From the NCBI GenBank assembly GCA_030435675.1, contig CM059624.1, forward strand, positions 12,424,769-12,488,768: DNA of 64,000 nucleotides. Direction: 5' to 3'. Made by a program: the position numbers and the translations under genes. The notes beneath the pieces were generated by a model that saw nothing but the letters and a program-made list of their open reading frames with translations, had not been told where the DNA came from and searched no databases. Origin of the DNA: Steinernema hermaphroditum (taxonomy: Eukaryota; Nematoda; Chromadorea; Rhabditida; Steinernematidae). This document shows, piece after piece, positions 46,834 to 58,839 of this stretch (position 1 is its first letter; each line of letters starts with the position of its first letter).

Positions 46834-46959
46834 AATAGAATGGAGCATAGTACGTGATGCCTTCATATATCTTTGTTTTCCTGCAAGTGTCGTGTCCAGG
46901 AGACCAGTCACTCTTTAGAAGAATGCCACCAGTACAAAATTCGGCATATTGCCTTGAAA

Positions 46960-47145
46960 ATCGTTTGAATCTTTGAAAAAGCCCATCTGGAATGTCAATC
47001 GTCCCCTCAGAAATTTGAAACTTATTATTCAAAAGAATGAGCTGGGAAGTGAAGCGTCTTCTGTGGGATTCCCCCTAGGAATGACCAAGGAGCGTCTCCG
47101 TAGATTGGAATCTCTCCAGATCGATTGCTGCGAAGAATCTCAAAG
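46960..47145 (+). pseudogene. Fragment resembling an F-box-family middle exon
   Basis: An isolated frame reads PLRNLKLIIQKNE ... MTKERLRRLESLQIDCCEESQ and stops at a donor-like gtacgg. Its 'LR.L..L.I' composition and position between two family members suggest a remnant of the F-box family, but the match is weak and there are no partner exons. Confidence 0.3.
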
Positions 47146-47149
47146 AGTA

Positions 47150-48022
47150 CGGTTTTATGCCCAAATTTTATCCGTGCAATGTCGTCATAGGCATTTTAGA
47201 CACTGGAATTCATATCTGCCGTAGGAATCAGTGCGAAGCGGGAGACCGACCTGCCTCACTCAGGTCTTTTTGGCAAAGTAATTGACCATTTTTGAAGCGG
47301 TCTATCTTAAACTGCTTTGTTTTTGAGATGTTCCACGCTCCACAAAATCCGCGGAATGTATCTGGGAAACCGACCAATGATTAACCATGTCTTTGTGCCC
47401 ATGTATGGTTTGCTAGCCCATTTGTGAATGCTCTGATAATGTGAGACATAATAGAGAGCGGTTGAACGTCATTAGCGGAAATCCAAGAATGATTAATTTG
47501 CAAAATTTTAACCAAAAATACGATCGATTTAAATATGAAAGACTCATGACGTGAGATTGGTTTGTTTTGATCAATTCTTTACATAACCTTTCGCTATATA
47601 GTCCTCTTTGTGAGATAACTGTTTTTTTGCGATCGATCGTTTCCTTTCTTTAAGTAGAGAGCTAGTCTATCAGACTGAGTTGATGTATTTGAAACTGAGA
47701 GGAGGACATCTGCACTTTTACATAACGGTCTCATTGTTACATATTGCACGTTCATTTGTTAGCGTCTGATACACAGCGTCTCTCCTTCAGAAACCCAATT
47801 TTCTCGCCTTTTCCAATCTGGTATCGACACTATCACCGCCTCTCTTTTTGCACCAACAGATTTCCACGGGAAGATCGTGACTATCCTTTGCCGAAAGCGG
47901 AAGTTTCTTCTTCTGCATCGCGGCAGCGCCTCCGAATAGCTCAAATGAGAAATGAGGCAGCAGATCGTCGGGAACGTCGCAGATGTAAATGTGAGTTGTC
48001 TAAACAACTGATTAGCTCTCAG
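47150..48022. other. Intergenic, no supported gene
   Basis: Nothing recognised on either strand. Confidence 0.45.
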
Positions 48023-49485
48023 TCAGCTGTGTTCCCCTACCATGCACCCGGTCGACGTCGCCTCTAGCGTCTCACCAACACGTAGGACCGCTCTGTTCAC
48101 CACTTCTCGGTCGTTGTTGTGGACTACGTAAACTGCACACTGCCTAGTAGCCTTGAAAACGAGATCTGTCCTCCCGACGGCGGCGTGCTCGAAGCGGTGG
48201 ACTTCTTTGGGCGCCACGTAGAATGTGATGACTCCTTTGCCGACGAAAAGGTGAGTTTGAAGGAGGGGACAGATAGTGAGGGGTTTGTTCCAGCTGGAAG
48301 TGTCCGTTTTACACTCTTTTGAGATCTGCCGGTAGCTTTCGAGGTGGTCACACTGGTGGATGATGTTGATGTAGTTGTGATGGATACGGTCAGCTGAGCT
48401 CCATCTCTAGAATATCAGTCATCTCTTAAAGGTCATTTATTTGCTCTCAGATCTATCGTTTCCATTGGCCTGCAGACCTTTCAAAAGTTCAAAAAGCGTT
48501 GCCATGAGACGATTAGCCTACCTGAGCCAACTTCCCAAAGATGTCCTTGTATAGGCATCTACTCTCGGCTAACTTCATTTTTCCAATTCGATCAATGTGA
48601 ACGTTGAACTTCGTGTCAAAGTTATCCAGAGCCTCATCCAGCATCTCGCTCAAGTGCACCTCCGACGCGGCTATCTGAAGTTCTTTCGGCTTCAATGCCA
48701 CCAGCTTCTTATAGAGATCCATGTAGCCTTCTGCTGGAAACACGAAGAACTGGATCCTTTTCATGTTCGGCCTAAGGATCTGAATCAGCCGTGGAATCGC
48801 CGTGTCGATGACTATGCAGTTGTTGGCGGGTAGAACATGGGCATAAGAAACGTCGGTGTTCAGACAGACTTCGAACTCGGAAAGGTTCTTGAAAACGCTT
48901 TCCGGGTGGCCACAGAGAGAATCGGCCACTTCTGGAAGAAACGGCGAGAACTGCTTGTCTTTGAACTCACACTCAACGGACAGTTTGTGGCAGCCGTATT
49001 TGAGGACTGGGACGAATGATTTTTTGGACCAGTCCTGAAATGGTGCATTGATCTACGGCGCTGATGTGGGATGACATACGAGGCTATCTAGCTTGATTTT
49101 TCTAACTGCCGCTCGTTTGTTTATCTTCGTTTCGACCTTTATTCCGTCGTAGCATCTGCAATCGAAATACGGTAACAGGCCGGATGGGTGTGCTTTGTAC
49201 ACACTGTTTTTATGGTCCCAACTTCTATGGGTTTTTTCGACCTAAAAAACGAAGTTCGAAGATCAAAGTGACTTACGCCATCAGCTCCAGCTCCAACTTA
49301 ACCGTTCGATCGGCCAAATCACAGAAATTCGTCGAAACACTGCGAACATCTCTCAACGGTGCTTCTTTATCGAAAAAAGAGAAGATCTTGTCGAGAATGT
49401 CGTAAGTGAATCGAGTTTTCGGAAGGCCAATCGACGTCGACGGCGCCAAGTGGTCACCCATTGATGCTAGAAGTGGAGAGAACAA
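48023..49485 (-). CDS. F-box-like family protein, 393 aa, soluble subtype
   Basis: Exons 49485-49277, 49155-49080, 49034-48522 and 48406-48023 give 1182 bp in frame. The F-box-like start is RFTYDILDKIFSFFDKEAPL + RDVRSVSTNFCDLADRT. The shared block is LRPNMKRIQFFVF ... LVALKPKELQIAA. The C-terminal domain begins RWSSADRIHHNYINIIHQC and is rich in Cys and His. A second in-frame Met eight residues in is an alternative start. The gene lies only 184 bp downstream of the UGT stop on the same strand, so co-transcription with the UGT in a short operon is possible. The protein has no membrane segment. Confidence 0.72.
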
Positions 49486-49669
49486 ATTTTTCTTCGGGAG
49501 TACAGCGTCCTCATTTACAGAGATCGTTCAGTGCCAAAGGTCGCCAATCGACAACAAACGCACAGCTGATGTGTCGTTTCGAGACCACTTGAATACATCA
49601 GACAGTGTGCCTCTCTCATCTAAGAAGGATCTCTTTTTATTTATTTACAACAAAATACAAATAATGTTT

Positions 49670-51575
49670 TTATGCCTGTTTAGTTTTCACTGTTTTCTTA
49701 TAAAACGCGATGATCCACTTGGTGAGTCTGTACGTGAAGTAGACGAGACTCATCATGACAGCAAGAACTATGACGAGTGCTGGAACGATGATATCCAGAA
49801 GGTAGTATTGAATGTAGCCAAGTTCGGGCATCCGCTTCTCCGGCATCCCTCCGAAGCGCGCAGCAAATTCGACGTATCTGACAAGAGTCTCTCTTTGATT
49901 CCTAGCACGATGTTTGATCATCAATGCCAGGCGTTTGGCCTTCTCGTGATAGCTGGAAATAGGCATGGATAGTGTGGATGTGAAGGCGGATCTTAAACCA
50001 CTCTACAGTGGACTTCGAATTGTTTGATAACCATGCTCCACGCGGATACAGTCTAAACCTAGCTCGGAATAGCTCATACATGACTTTTTCAGAGAATTTT
50101 CCGTGTGGATTGGGCTCGGCCTTTTAGTATTTTGGGTCCAGAAGATGATATAAACAAATAAGCTTACCTGGAGTCCTCCAGCACGTCCCTAATATGAGCT
50201 TCAAACTCATCTGAATTGAAAAGGACCTTCTTCTTGAGAGACTTTCCCGTTCCCATAGTTTCGACCATTTTCGCATTTCTCATCTGATCGCCGAAGAGTG
50301 GAATGCAGAGCATGGGAACCCCTCGAGCGGAGGTCTCCAAAGTGGAAGCCATCCCACTATGTGTGATAAACATGACCAGCTTAGGGCTATTCAGCAAGTT
50401 GTTCTGAGGGATCCATTTACTGGTGATCACATTTGGATAGTCTTTGGCTACGTTCTCCTCTTCGTTCTCGTACTTCCAGATGAAAGTGGTGTCGGGGAAG
50501 CGGGAGAACGTCTCCAGAATGGACTTCTTCACCTCTGCAGGCATCGAGACACTCTTGGCCACGGATCCAAATGAGAAGAGAACGGTCCGTCTTCTTCTAT
50601 TCAGCACCTCAGTCCAATAGGGATCGAGCGGTTTTGCCGGAGGAACGCTTATGCCTCCGATGTTGACGATTCTCTCGGAGATAGGCCGAGGGAAGTCGAT
50701 AAGTGGATCGGAATTCGTGATAACAAAAGTGGCTTCGGTCAACTTCTCCTTCACATCCATCACCTTCCGACCGTGTTTCGCATCAGCCACCTTCTGGATG
50801 GACATTGTCATCTCATCGAAGAAGTTGTCACCCATCCACACGTCGAGGATGTTCTCGATCCTTTGTGTATAGGTCATGCTGTTTGAAAGGGCTCCAAAGC
50901 TGGCTGAACTGGTGGGTAAAGCAAATCTGGCAGTCAGTAACTACAGTACCTGGAACCAAACTGGGCAGATTTGGAGCACCAAACATAGCCGCGACCCATT
51001 CGATCAGCATCATCGAACTGACTAAGACATGTTTCTTGATTCCAATTTCGTGGAAAAACGCTAAAAAAGTGGTGCATGACCATCGGAAGATAAAGAACGT
51101 ACGCATTCCACAGAGATCGAAGGCTTCGCTGATGCCCAAATCGAAATTCTCCTCTATCAACTCCTCGATGAGCGCGTCCTCGCCCAGAGTTCTTCTACAC
51201 TGACACTCATGCATCACCACGAGTCTGTGCAGAACTCTGGCCTTCTCAAAGAAGCCATGGTCGTTCCACATGTCTTCATCGAAGCGTTGTGAAACCGAAA
51301 TGCACTCTGAGTTCCGGTCGATGACGATTGTTTTGGCCAATTTTGTTCCGTTCGAGGGCGCACGTTCGCCGACGATCGGTAGAACGACAGTCTGCAAGGA
51401 AGGAATTCGGGAAACGGCCACGAATACATACCACATTGTGGCCCTCTTCGATCAAAATATCCGAGATTCGTCCTAGGAAGTTGACGTGGGATTGTCCAGC
51501 CCTCGGAGAGTATACGAGAATCTTGTAGCCGAGAGAGGCGCCGAACAAAAGCGACAGAAATAAGAGAGATTTCAT
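49670..51575 (-). CDS. UDP-glucuronosyl/UDP-glycosyltransferase, 520 aa
   Basis: Exons 51575-51432, 51391-51103, 51060-50950, 50903-50168 and 49952-49670 give 1563 bp in frame. It begins with a signal peptide and the GT1 first strand (MKSLLFLSLLFGASLGYKIL, then VYSPRAGQSHVNFLGRISDI). The C-terminal sugar-nucleotide domain has LFSFGSVAKS, IPQNNLL and the UGT signature FITHSGMASTLETSARGVP then IPLFGDQMRNA. A membrane helix (LLDIIVPALVIVLAVMMSLV) and a Lys-rich cytosolic tail (FYKKTVKTKQA) anchor it in the ER. It conjugates lipophilic small molecules with a UDP-sugar. The signature has Ser where Gly-Gly is usual after His (THSGM against THGGx), which may alter donor handling. The start at 51575 is preferred because the signal peptide begins there. 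Confidence 0.92.
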
Positions 51576-51606
51576 GTTTTCGTCGATGCACTCACTTTTC
51601 GGTCGT

Positions 51607-51617
51607 CTTATATAGCA
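51607..51617 (-). promoter_or_regulatory. TATA-like element upstream of the UGT
   Basis: The minus strand reads gctatataaga about 35 bp before the ATG at 51575. Position and sequence fit a core promoter. Confidence 0.5.
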
Positions 51618-51619
51618 CA

Positions 51620-52539
51620 AAAACCTGTCTATGACGCCGATAAAGTTTGTAGGATGACCGTTACAAGTACCTGATCTCTGCAGGGACGTAGTGTGATCTG
51701 TGTGCTTGGCTACAAAGAAAAGGAGATACTTGGTTTATGATAAGTGATATTTAACTGTAAATAGAGGAAAATGAGCGAAAATGGACGTCTGAGCCGGCAC
51801 GATAATGGGGTTCCACTTCGACCGCTATCCTTTACTTTGATGCAGTGGATGATAAATAAATAACCCAGATTTTCTCAAGATTTTTGATTGGCCAAAAAAA
51901 AGCCGAGGAAAATGTCAACGAAATGAGCGAAAGTGGACTTGTCGATAACATGTGCCTTGTGTTCATCCGTCCAGGTCCTATAAAGATGTCGCAAGAAATC
52001 GAAGTCTCAAACTTCGAAGCCTATGCCTATGCCTCCCCTTTCCCAGCTTCCAGCCGCTCCTACAACAAACGCTGTTTTTCGTCCACGCCGTGACGGATTA
52101 GATATCGACTCCAGCGGATATAATGATGGGATTCCACTTCTACCGCTGCCTCTTGATTTTGGTAAAGACGTGGTGGGGCTCAGTGAATATAAGGGCATTG
52201 AGGCACAGCACTCATGCGATCGTAATGCTTGTAAACCATTTAGATGCCCTAATGTATGCGATAATCTATGTGTTTTGTGTTCAGAGCAAGTTTTTGCAAG
52301 AGATCATGTGATCTTAGGGCATCTGAGTGCATGCACTGTTTGTTTTTGTCTTTTGAATTGTTTCGTCAAGTGCCCTTAGAAAAGGAGCGTAGGGGGTAAG
52401 TTCGCAAAAATTCGATGGGCACTTCAATAGCGCTATCAGCTCAGAGTCACGGAAACGTACTCAAATCGACGGTTCATCAAGTCCTCCTAACATGGCTTGC
52501 TTCGGTACGTTAATGCAACGACAAATTCAACAAAAAAGA
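51620..52539. other. Intergenic, no supported gene
   Basis: A short imperfect direct repeat (ataatgggrttccacttc) occurs near 51803 and 52122. Confidence 0.45.
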
Positions 52540-53898
52540 CTATTTTTTCTTCGATTTGCTATCCTGGCATAACAGCTTCACTTGAAGCCTATCGAATCCC
52601 CCGTAGAAACACTCGACGAAGACGAAGATGGCCGACGAAACGAAGTAGTACGGTAGCACTGTTTGTGAATAGCACAGAGTCATGCACACCGATGCCGCCA
52701 GGACTGTGAACCACACGGCAGTGCAAATGTTTCTCATCTTCTGGATTTCATGTGATGGCTAAGAACAAAATGGTATTAATAGGTGCTAGGACAGGCGCTC
52801 TCCTACCTCGAAAACCTGTGCTAAGTGGCGATCCTCTTGGGCCTGAGAGTAGAAGCTCTTCAAGCACTGTTCCTTCACTTTCCATCGCCCGTTCAGCCAT
52901 TCTTCCAAGCCCTCATCGGATTCAGGCAGATCCTCGATTCGGAACTTCTCCACTTCGTAGCGGATGTCTTTTGGAGTGTTTCCTTTAAAAATCTCCAGTT
53001 CGGATTCGACGATAACGTCGCTGTAGGCCAGGGTGACGTCATAGACGAACTTGATGGACCCGACTAAAGTGGCATGTTGTGAAGTGTGTGTTGAGAAAAA
53101 AGCCTACGCTGTCGCATTTTCTGGACCATCAGGACGAATCCTTTAACGCGAGGGTGGAGTACGTAGTCGAACCTCTCCAAATTCAGTTTCTCTTCCCATT
53201 TTCTGCTCTTTTCCAAAGTGTCTTTGCACATAATTGTGCCTTCGGGGTACATGAGGACCTAAAGTGAGCCATGGATGAGGATTACGGTAAGGATGGTCAA
53301 AAAGCCAGCGTTAAGATCGACGATAAAGACCAACCTGGTAATGACTTCCGTTTCTGGCCCAGTACTCCACCATATCTTCGATAGGCTCTTTGTCCTCTTC
53401 CATCCTTCGATTCAAGAAAAGAAGGCTGTTCAGCTGCATCGCCCACCCCGCTCCGGGTGCCTTCTTAATCGCTCCCTTCAGCACGATCTTCAAAGAAGTC
53501 AAAAGGCGCCAGTCCACATTGAAGAGAGCGTTCCAGAAGAACAGCCAGTCGAGGCCCGTTCGGTGGTTCATGATGATCAGGCCCGGCTCTTCGTGCTCTA
53601 TCAGTTCTCCCGTCACATTGACCTTCACGTTGAAACATAGCTCGAGTAGACGCTAAAAGTCGACGTAGTAATAGAAGCAGACGGCAAGGCATACGGTAAC
53701 GAATATGAACCATGTCCCAACGAGCTGGTCGATGTATTTCCTCCACCAACCGTGGCGCAAAAAGAGAATCGGCAGAAACGGGAGTATCAAGACGGTCGGA
53801 CCGACGAAGGCCGTGGTGAAGATGCAGACGATGAAGGTCACTCCCCTAAGAACGTTCGGGAAGGTTGCGCAAGCAGGCTCACCCTGACAGATGACCAT
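52540..53898 (-). CDS. Lysocardiolipin/lysoPI-type acyltransferase (acl-8/9/10, LCLAT1-like), 382 aa
   Basis: Exons 53898-53695, 53652-53335, 53258-53108, 53063-52807 and 52758-52540 give 1149 bp in frame. The N-terminal hydrophobic segments (FIVCIFTTAFVGPTVLIL...) match LCLAT1/AGPAT8 layout. The catalytic motif NHRTGLD is intact (IIMNHRTGLDWLFFWNAL), as are GWAMQ, the MYPEGT motif and LHPRVKGF. The C-terminus has two more membrane segments and ends DSKSKKK, a Lys-rich ER-type tail. It transfers an acyl chain to lysophospholipid at the ER. The start is uncertain: the frame is open upstream to 54042. It is divergent from the PTP gene starting at 54435, so a shared promoter region of about 540 bp is likely. 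Confidence 0.9.
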
Positions 53899-54434
53899 TT
53901 TCGGTGGAACTTCGTGGTTTTCTTGACCTTCAATTGATAAAAGCAAACAGCGGTGGCGTTTCCAATGCCCATCGAGAGTGACAGTGACGCAGTTATGTAG
54001 GGCGATGATATGTCTATGACCTCTCTGATGCGATGCGTTCACACACTCTCGTCACTTTTCGACCTGATAGAGTTGCGGTCTGTGATTGTGGGCGAATGTT
54101 GCTGTGGGTGGCGCACAAACTTTGCTTTTTAATGACCCTGACATGGGTACAATATAGCTGCATTCAGCTGACACTTCCACGAATCCATAGAAACCAGGAC
54201 GGACAAAAAAAATTACTTTTGAGACAGTCTAAAAAGTGCTTTCACAGCTGATCCGCTTTGCAGACAGTCTAGAAATTTTCGTAATTCCCACATCGGTGTC
54301 TAAAAAGTGCACATCGACAGCCAAGACAGAAGAACCGACAAGACAGAAGCTGCAGAAGAAGCCCCTCAGTCGGTGTCCTAACGCAATCAGCGACCGGTCG
54401 GACGCTGTGTAAGCGGTCATCCATCAACGACGCA

Positions 54435-55679
54435 ATGGCACCGAAGGGATCGTAAGATCCGGCCAACTCCAGCTTCTCTCATACGCTCTCTTTTTGCAGG
54501 AAAAAGAAGAAGCCGCCGAAGTCGGAAGTGGACAAGACTGCGGATGAGGGTCAGTCGAAGATAGCGCCGAACAACGCCGTTGCTAAGTGTGCCGATGGAG
54601 CCAAGGCCGAGACGGAGAAGTGGGTGCGCAGGGCCCTGGACAAAGGGGTCATCAAGCTGCGTGAGGAGTTCCTTGAGCTCAAGCGCTATACGCCACCGGA
54701 CATGGCGCTCACAGCGTTCAACGCGAACGAAGCTGCCGGCCGCAACCGCTACAAGGATGTTCCCTGTCAGGACAAGTTCCGCATTGTGCTGAAGTGGCCC
54801 GGCGCTGCAACGGACTACATTCACGCTAATTACGTGTCCACTCCGATTGCCGAGAAGCGCTTCATCTGCACGCAAGGTCCACTAGACTGTACGATCACCG
54901 ACTTCTGGCACATGGTGCTGCAAGAAGATCCCGAGACCGTCATCATGTTGTGGTCAGCGTTTTGCACAACTATCACGTCACCATCAGTTGTTTTGCAGCA
55001 GTATAGTCGAAAAGGGGATGGCGAAATGCGCCCAGTATTGGCCACTGGATGAGAAAGAAGTGAAGACATACGGCGACATCGAAATCAAGAACATGCAGGT
55101 TCGGCGGTTCACGACTGTCTGATTACTCAACTCCGTTGCTTTAGGTTCAACCGCTGAGTGCTACAGAACCTAATGTTAGATTCTCCCTTCTGCAACTGAA
55201 GTGGACCGAAGGTGGGAAGTCGAAAGAGAAACAGGTGCGCCACTACCAATGGACCGATTGGCCCGATCGCGGTGTCCCTCCATGCCGTCTCACGGCTATG
55301 GAACTTCTCTCCCGCGTCCGCGGCACCAAGAAACCGATCGTCGTGCACTGCTCGGCAGGCATTGGACGCACTGGAAGCATTGTCGCCATCGAGTTTATCT
55401 TGGAGCGTCTACAGCAGGCGATGGTGTGTGAGGACATGGGCGAGATTCTGAAGGACCTTCGCAATCAGCGTCCCTACAGCATCCAGACAGATTTGGTGAG
55501 TGGGGTCCAACCAGCACATTCATCAATGCCTTTGCTTTCAGCAGTACTTGTTTGTTCACCGGATTATACTCTTCTACCTCGTCGAAAAGCATCAGATGTT
55601 AAAGGACAATGCTGAATGGATGGCGAAGTACAAGAAATTTGTGGAGGAGTACGACAAGGCCACCGCTTGTACGCCGTAA
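54435..55679 (+). CDS. Cytosolic protein tyrosine phosphatase, single catalytic domain, 352 aa
   Basis: Exons 54435-54451, 54500-54952, 54999-55098, 55145-55495 and 55542-55679 give 1059 bp in frame. A Lys-rich N-terminus (MAPKGSKKKKPPKSE) precedes one PTP domain: RNRYKDVPC, DYIHANYV (KNRY/NAxY-type motifs), TQGPL, DFWHMV, AKCAQYWP, then the WPD loop (HYQWTDWPDRGVP), the P-loop (VHCSAGIGRTGS) with catalytic Cys and Arg, and NQRPYSIQT (Q-loop). All catalytic motifs are intact, so it should be active. The compact architecture resembles the expanded nematode class of small PTPs, many of which are germline or sperm expressed in C. elegans; that expression is not shown here. The 3' end converges on the gene ending at 55752. 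Confidence 0.93.
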
Positions 55680-55751
55680 TCATATATTTGACCCGTTCAT
55701 ACAACAATCTCAAAAACTGTACAACCTACAAGTGACTCTATGTTCGATTTC

Positions 55752-57337
55752 TCAGATCGATAAGTTCATCAATTCTCTTCTTAGCCAAGTGACGGCAATT
55801 AGCCTCTGCATCATTCCAAGTCCTTTGCCGTCTTCTTTGTTAATCACTAAAGCAAGCGAAAGTCATTGAAATTACAAAAATTAGGGACTCACTGTGTTCA
55901 GCAATTATCCGTATGTAGTCCCTCACAATGCGCTTCGAGTCGTCGACGATATCATCGAATTTCTTAATTGGCTCTACCACTTTTCGGGCGACCTTACTTT
56001 GTGGATTTAAGCCATACGTCGCCAGAGCGTCCATGCATACCGATATCAGCCGACCGATAAGGACTTGAACCGGTGTGATCAAGTTGTCATCTTCCTTTAA
56101 TGCGACAGTGAGTCAATTTTTGTAAAACTGTCGACTTACGCAGTAGTCGAAGAGACCTTTGCAGAGCGTACTGAGAAATTGGTTCACGCTGGGGTTGCTC
56201 TTGAAATCCTCGGGACTCGGGCGGAGCGTAATCAGAGCCATTGGGAACATTGACGGGATGCGGCTGATGTACCCATGTTTATCAGTGTCATCCACTTCCT
56301 CTTCTTCTTCTGTCGTCGGCTTATTCGTGAACACGGTGATGTTCTCACTCTCCGCCTTCTTCTTTTTCTTCCCGGGAACCTCAACACCGGCGTTTCCCTT
56401 GAAGCCCTTATTTTTGTTCATTGAGAGGACGTACTGGGCGGCCAGATCCACTTCAAAAGTCTTTACAATGAAGCCGGCAAGTTCATGGTCTTCTTCCCTT
56501 CTAAAAGCATTTTGTTTAAAGAATGTTTGCCTGGGGCAGCTAACTCAGAAAAAAGAAGTGTCAGCAGGAGATCCTGCATATTGTGGACCCAGTCCTGGAA
56601 TTTCTGGCTCGCAGTCGACTCGGAAGAGGACTTCGGCGTTGCTGGGATCCCTCCGAGCATTTGCATCCAGCTCTCACGATTCGTTCGGTTAATAGGGGGG
56701 AGCACCCGGAGGAGGTCGTACAACACGTCTGTCAACTGGGCCGTAAACGGTTTCTCCGCGTCTATTGCGAGGTTCTAAATGTTGCCATGAGCTTTTCTGA
56801 TTGTGGGAGGGACTCACATCGCCGATAATCTCGACGAGTCGGTGAAGTACTCCAGGCATCACGGCGTAGATCTGTGTCAACTCAAAGAAGGATTCGCGCT
56901 TCCTCTTGACCACCTCGTCGGCGCTCTTGCTCTTCTGGACTCGGCCGACCCTTCCGCGATCTCTTCCGACAGCCATTCGTCCGATTTGCTGCTGCACCAG
57001 CAGGACGGCCTCGTGAATCTTCACTTGGTCATCAGCATCCACCAAACGTTCACGGTCGTCATCGCTGTAGAGTCCTGTGAGGAACGGGTCGGACATCGGG
57101 TCGCCAAACGCTGCAATGACGCCGATGGCCATGCGGATTCCGTTCCGCACTTCGTCGTTTCGGATCTCCGGGTGGCGCTGAATAGTGCTTGTTGAGGAAG
57201 ATCGCGGGAAACGATTCGCTCACCGTGTTCAGCACCTTCTCGACGAGATCGACGGCGCGACGGCTGCAGTCCATCCAAGTGAGCGCCTGGTCCTTATTCG
57301 ATTTTGAAGCCACGCTTGCGCACGTGACGTGACTCAT
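55752..57337 (-). CDS. Unidentified intracellular protein, 453 aa
   Basis: Exons 57337-57224, 57177-56818, 56774-56545, 56500-56140, 56094-55893 and 55846-55752 total 1362 bp in frame. The protein is helical, with no signal peptide or membrane segment. Notable stretches are RHPEIRNDEVRNGIRMAIGV, a Lys-rich patch followed by an acidic run (VPGKKKKKAESE ... TTEEEEEVDDTD) that looks disordered, and a C-terminal helical part. I do not recognise the family; it may be nematode-specific. The gene is tail-to-tail with the PTP, 72 bp apart. Exon 4 begins at a cttttag acceptor that shifts frame relative to the preceding open frame; this join is supported by consistent phase but is the weakest point. 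Confidence 0.7.
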
Positions 57338-58072
57338 TTCTGCAAATGAGAATTTAGAAAAAAACACACAGAATCCGAAAAAGCCTAGTTCGCGCGAAAA
57401 TCTGAATTTAAACGAAGGTCCGAGTTTTATGGTTCGCCTCGAAATCGCGCAAAGATGCACGATGCGAAACTCTTCGGTGGAATCGGCACTTCCCCGCGAG
57501 TACAATCTCTCCATGAGGTGAGACATAAATGCGACTATTGTCCCTGTCTAGTAGACAGAGACAGCAACTTACACAAAACAACGCAAATGTGGAAATGGGA
57601 AATTCGGTTCGTACAAAAAATCTACAGCCAAAAGCCCCAATTTTCAGAAGACTCGAACCCGCAGCTAAGCGGTAACAAATCCCAGGGCTCGTCCACGAAC
57701 GCGCCCAGAGATTGCACGTGAATAGCACTGTTGTCCCTGGCTAGCAGACGGAGACTAGTCTAGAGTTGGAAAACGTCGATAGCACGTTGAAATTACACAG
57801 AAGAACGCCAAAATGCTCATATGGAGAATGTATGGACAGAATCCAAACATGAATCTGCAGCTGAGCGGTAGCAAACCTCAGGCCTTGTTCACGAACGCGC
57901 AGATTCAATTGTTGACACACCCTTCACACCTGTCCCTGGGGGAGCAATTAACGATTACGATAACTTTTTGCCTCCAAGTCTCGTCTTTCATTTGAGTGTT
58001 TCGCCCTGCTCCGCTTGGGGCATTCCTCAGTGAGAAGTAATCGGAGAGCGGTCGATAGAAGCAAGGAACGTC
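57338..58072. other. Intergenic with segmental duplication
   Basis: No gene. It contains the two-copy repeat described at 57530-57925 and separates two divergently transcribed genes. Confidence 0.5.
57530..57925 (+). repeat. Two-copy direct duplication, about 190 bp each
   Basis: Copy 1 (about 57535-57715) and copy 2 (about 57733-57925) share in order: tgtccctg.ctag.agac, acacaraa.aacgc.aaa, gcagctRagcggtaRcaaa and acgaacgcgc. Divergence is moderate with small indels. Confidence 0.6.
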
Positions 58073-58839
58073 ATGCGTCTCTTGCTCTTCCTGTTGTTTC
58101 TGGCCATCGCCACAACTGAAGCGGTCGTCAGCAGTTCACCAACGGCCCGAGTGCGCTGCAGCGAATTCCTCGTCTGCTCGGAGCAAGATCGAAAAACGTT
58201 CGAGAAGCGCCGCGAGATGGCGATGATCCTCGCTCGCTTCCACGAAGAGATCAAGTGGTCAGGATACGTTAGAAAGTGAGTGTTGATTCACTCTGTGAAC
58301 ACCCATCGATCCATTTCAGAGCGGAACTCCTCTACGAAGCCAAGAAGCACCGCGCGGATCTGTGCTCCGATATCACCACCACCGGATTCATGCTAGAAGA
58401 AGGCGCACAGAAGTGGCCGATGGCCTGCATCTGGAATGGTTGGATCTTGTTCAAAGTGCACAATTCGATTTTGTGTGTTTCAGGAGCCATCAATGGAACT
58501 GAATCGTGCGCACCGTATCCATTCAAAGAGGAGAGCGTCTTCGAACTACGCGATGCACAGAAGTGGCGACAGGCTGTAGCCGTAGGTGTGAATTCATCAA
58601 ACATGGCTTCTGATGGTATATTTTAGAACTTCCGCAGAGCGATTGGATGCTCAGATGTGGAGATCTTCAATACGCGAAATGTTGGTCTTATCGTGTGCGA
58701 TCAGTTTGAAAAAGTCGATTTTCAGGTCGAGGAGAACTACTTTTGCCGCGAACGTTGTGTGCAGCTGGGCATCGGCTACGTTCCGCAAATCATAATTTTG
58801 GCTTCCGTTATGCTCACTATGTACCTCGCTGTGAAATGA
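58073..58839 (+). CDS. Secreted/surface Cys-containing protein with C-terminal hydrophobic anchor, 225 aa
   Basis: Exons 58073-58275, 58320-58581 and 58627-58839 give 678 bp in frame. A signal peptide (MRLLLFLLFLAIATTEAVVS) is followed by RCSEFLVCSEQD, DLCSDITTTGF, PMACIWNGW, ILCVSGAINGTESCAPY, AIGCSDVEIF, LIVCDQ and YFCRERCVQLGIG. It ends in QIIILASVMLTMYLAVK, a C-terminal membrane or GPI-type segment. Regular cysteines and an N-x-T site indicate an extracellular disulfide-bonded domain. I do not recognise the family. A possible 28-bp intron within exon 2 was not used because the frame is open through it. It starts about 730 bp from the divergent gene at 57337. Confidence 0.68.
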
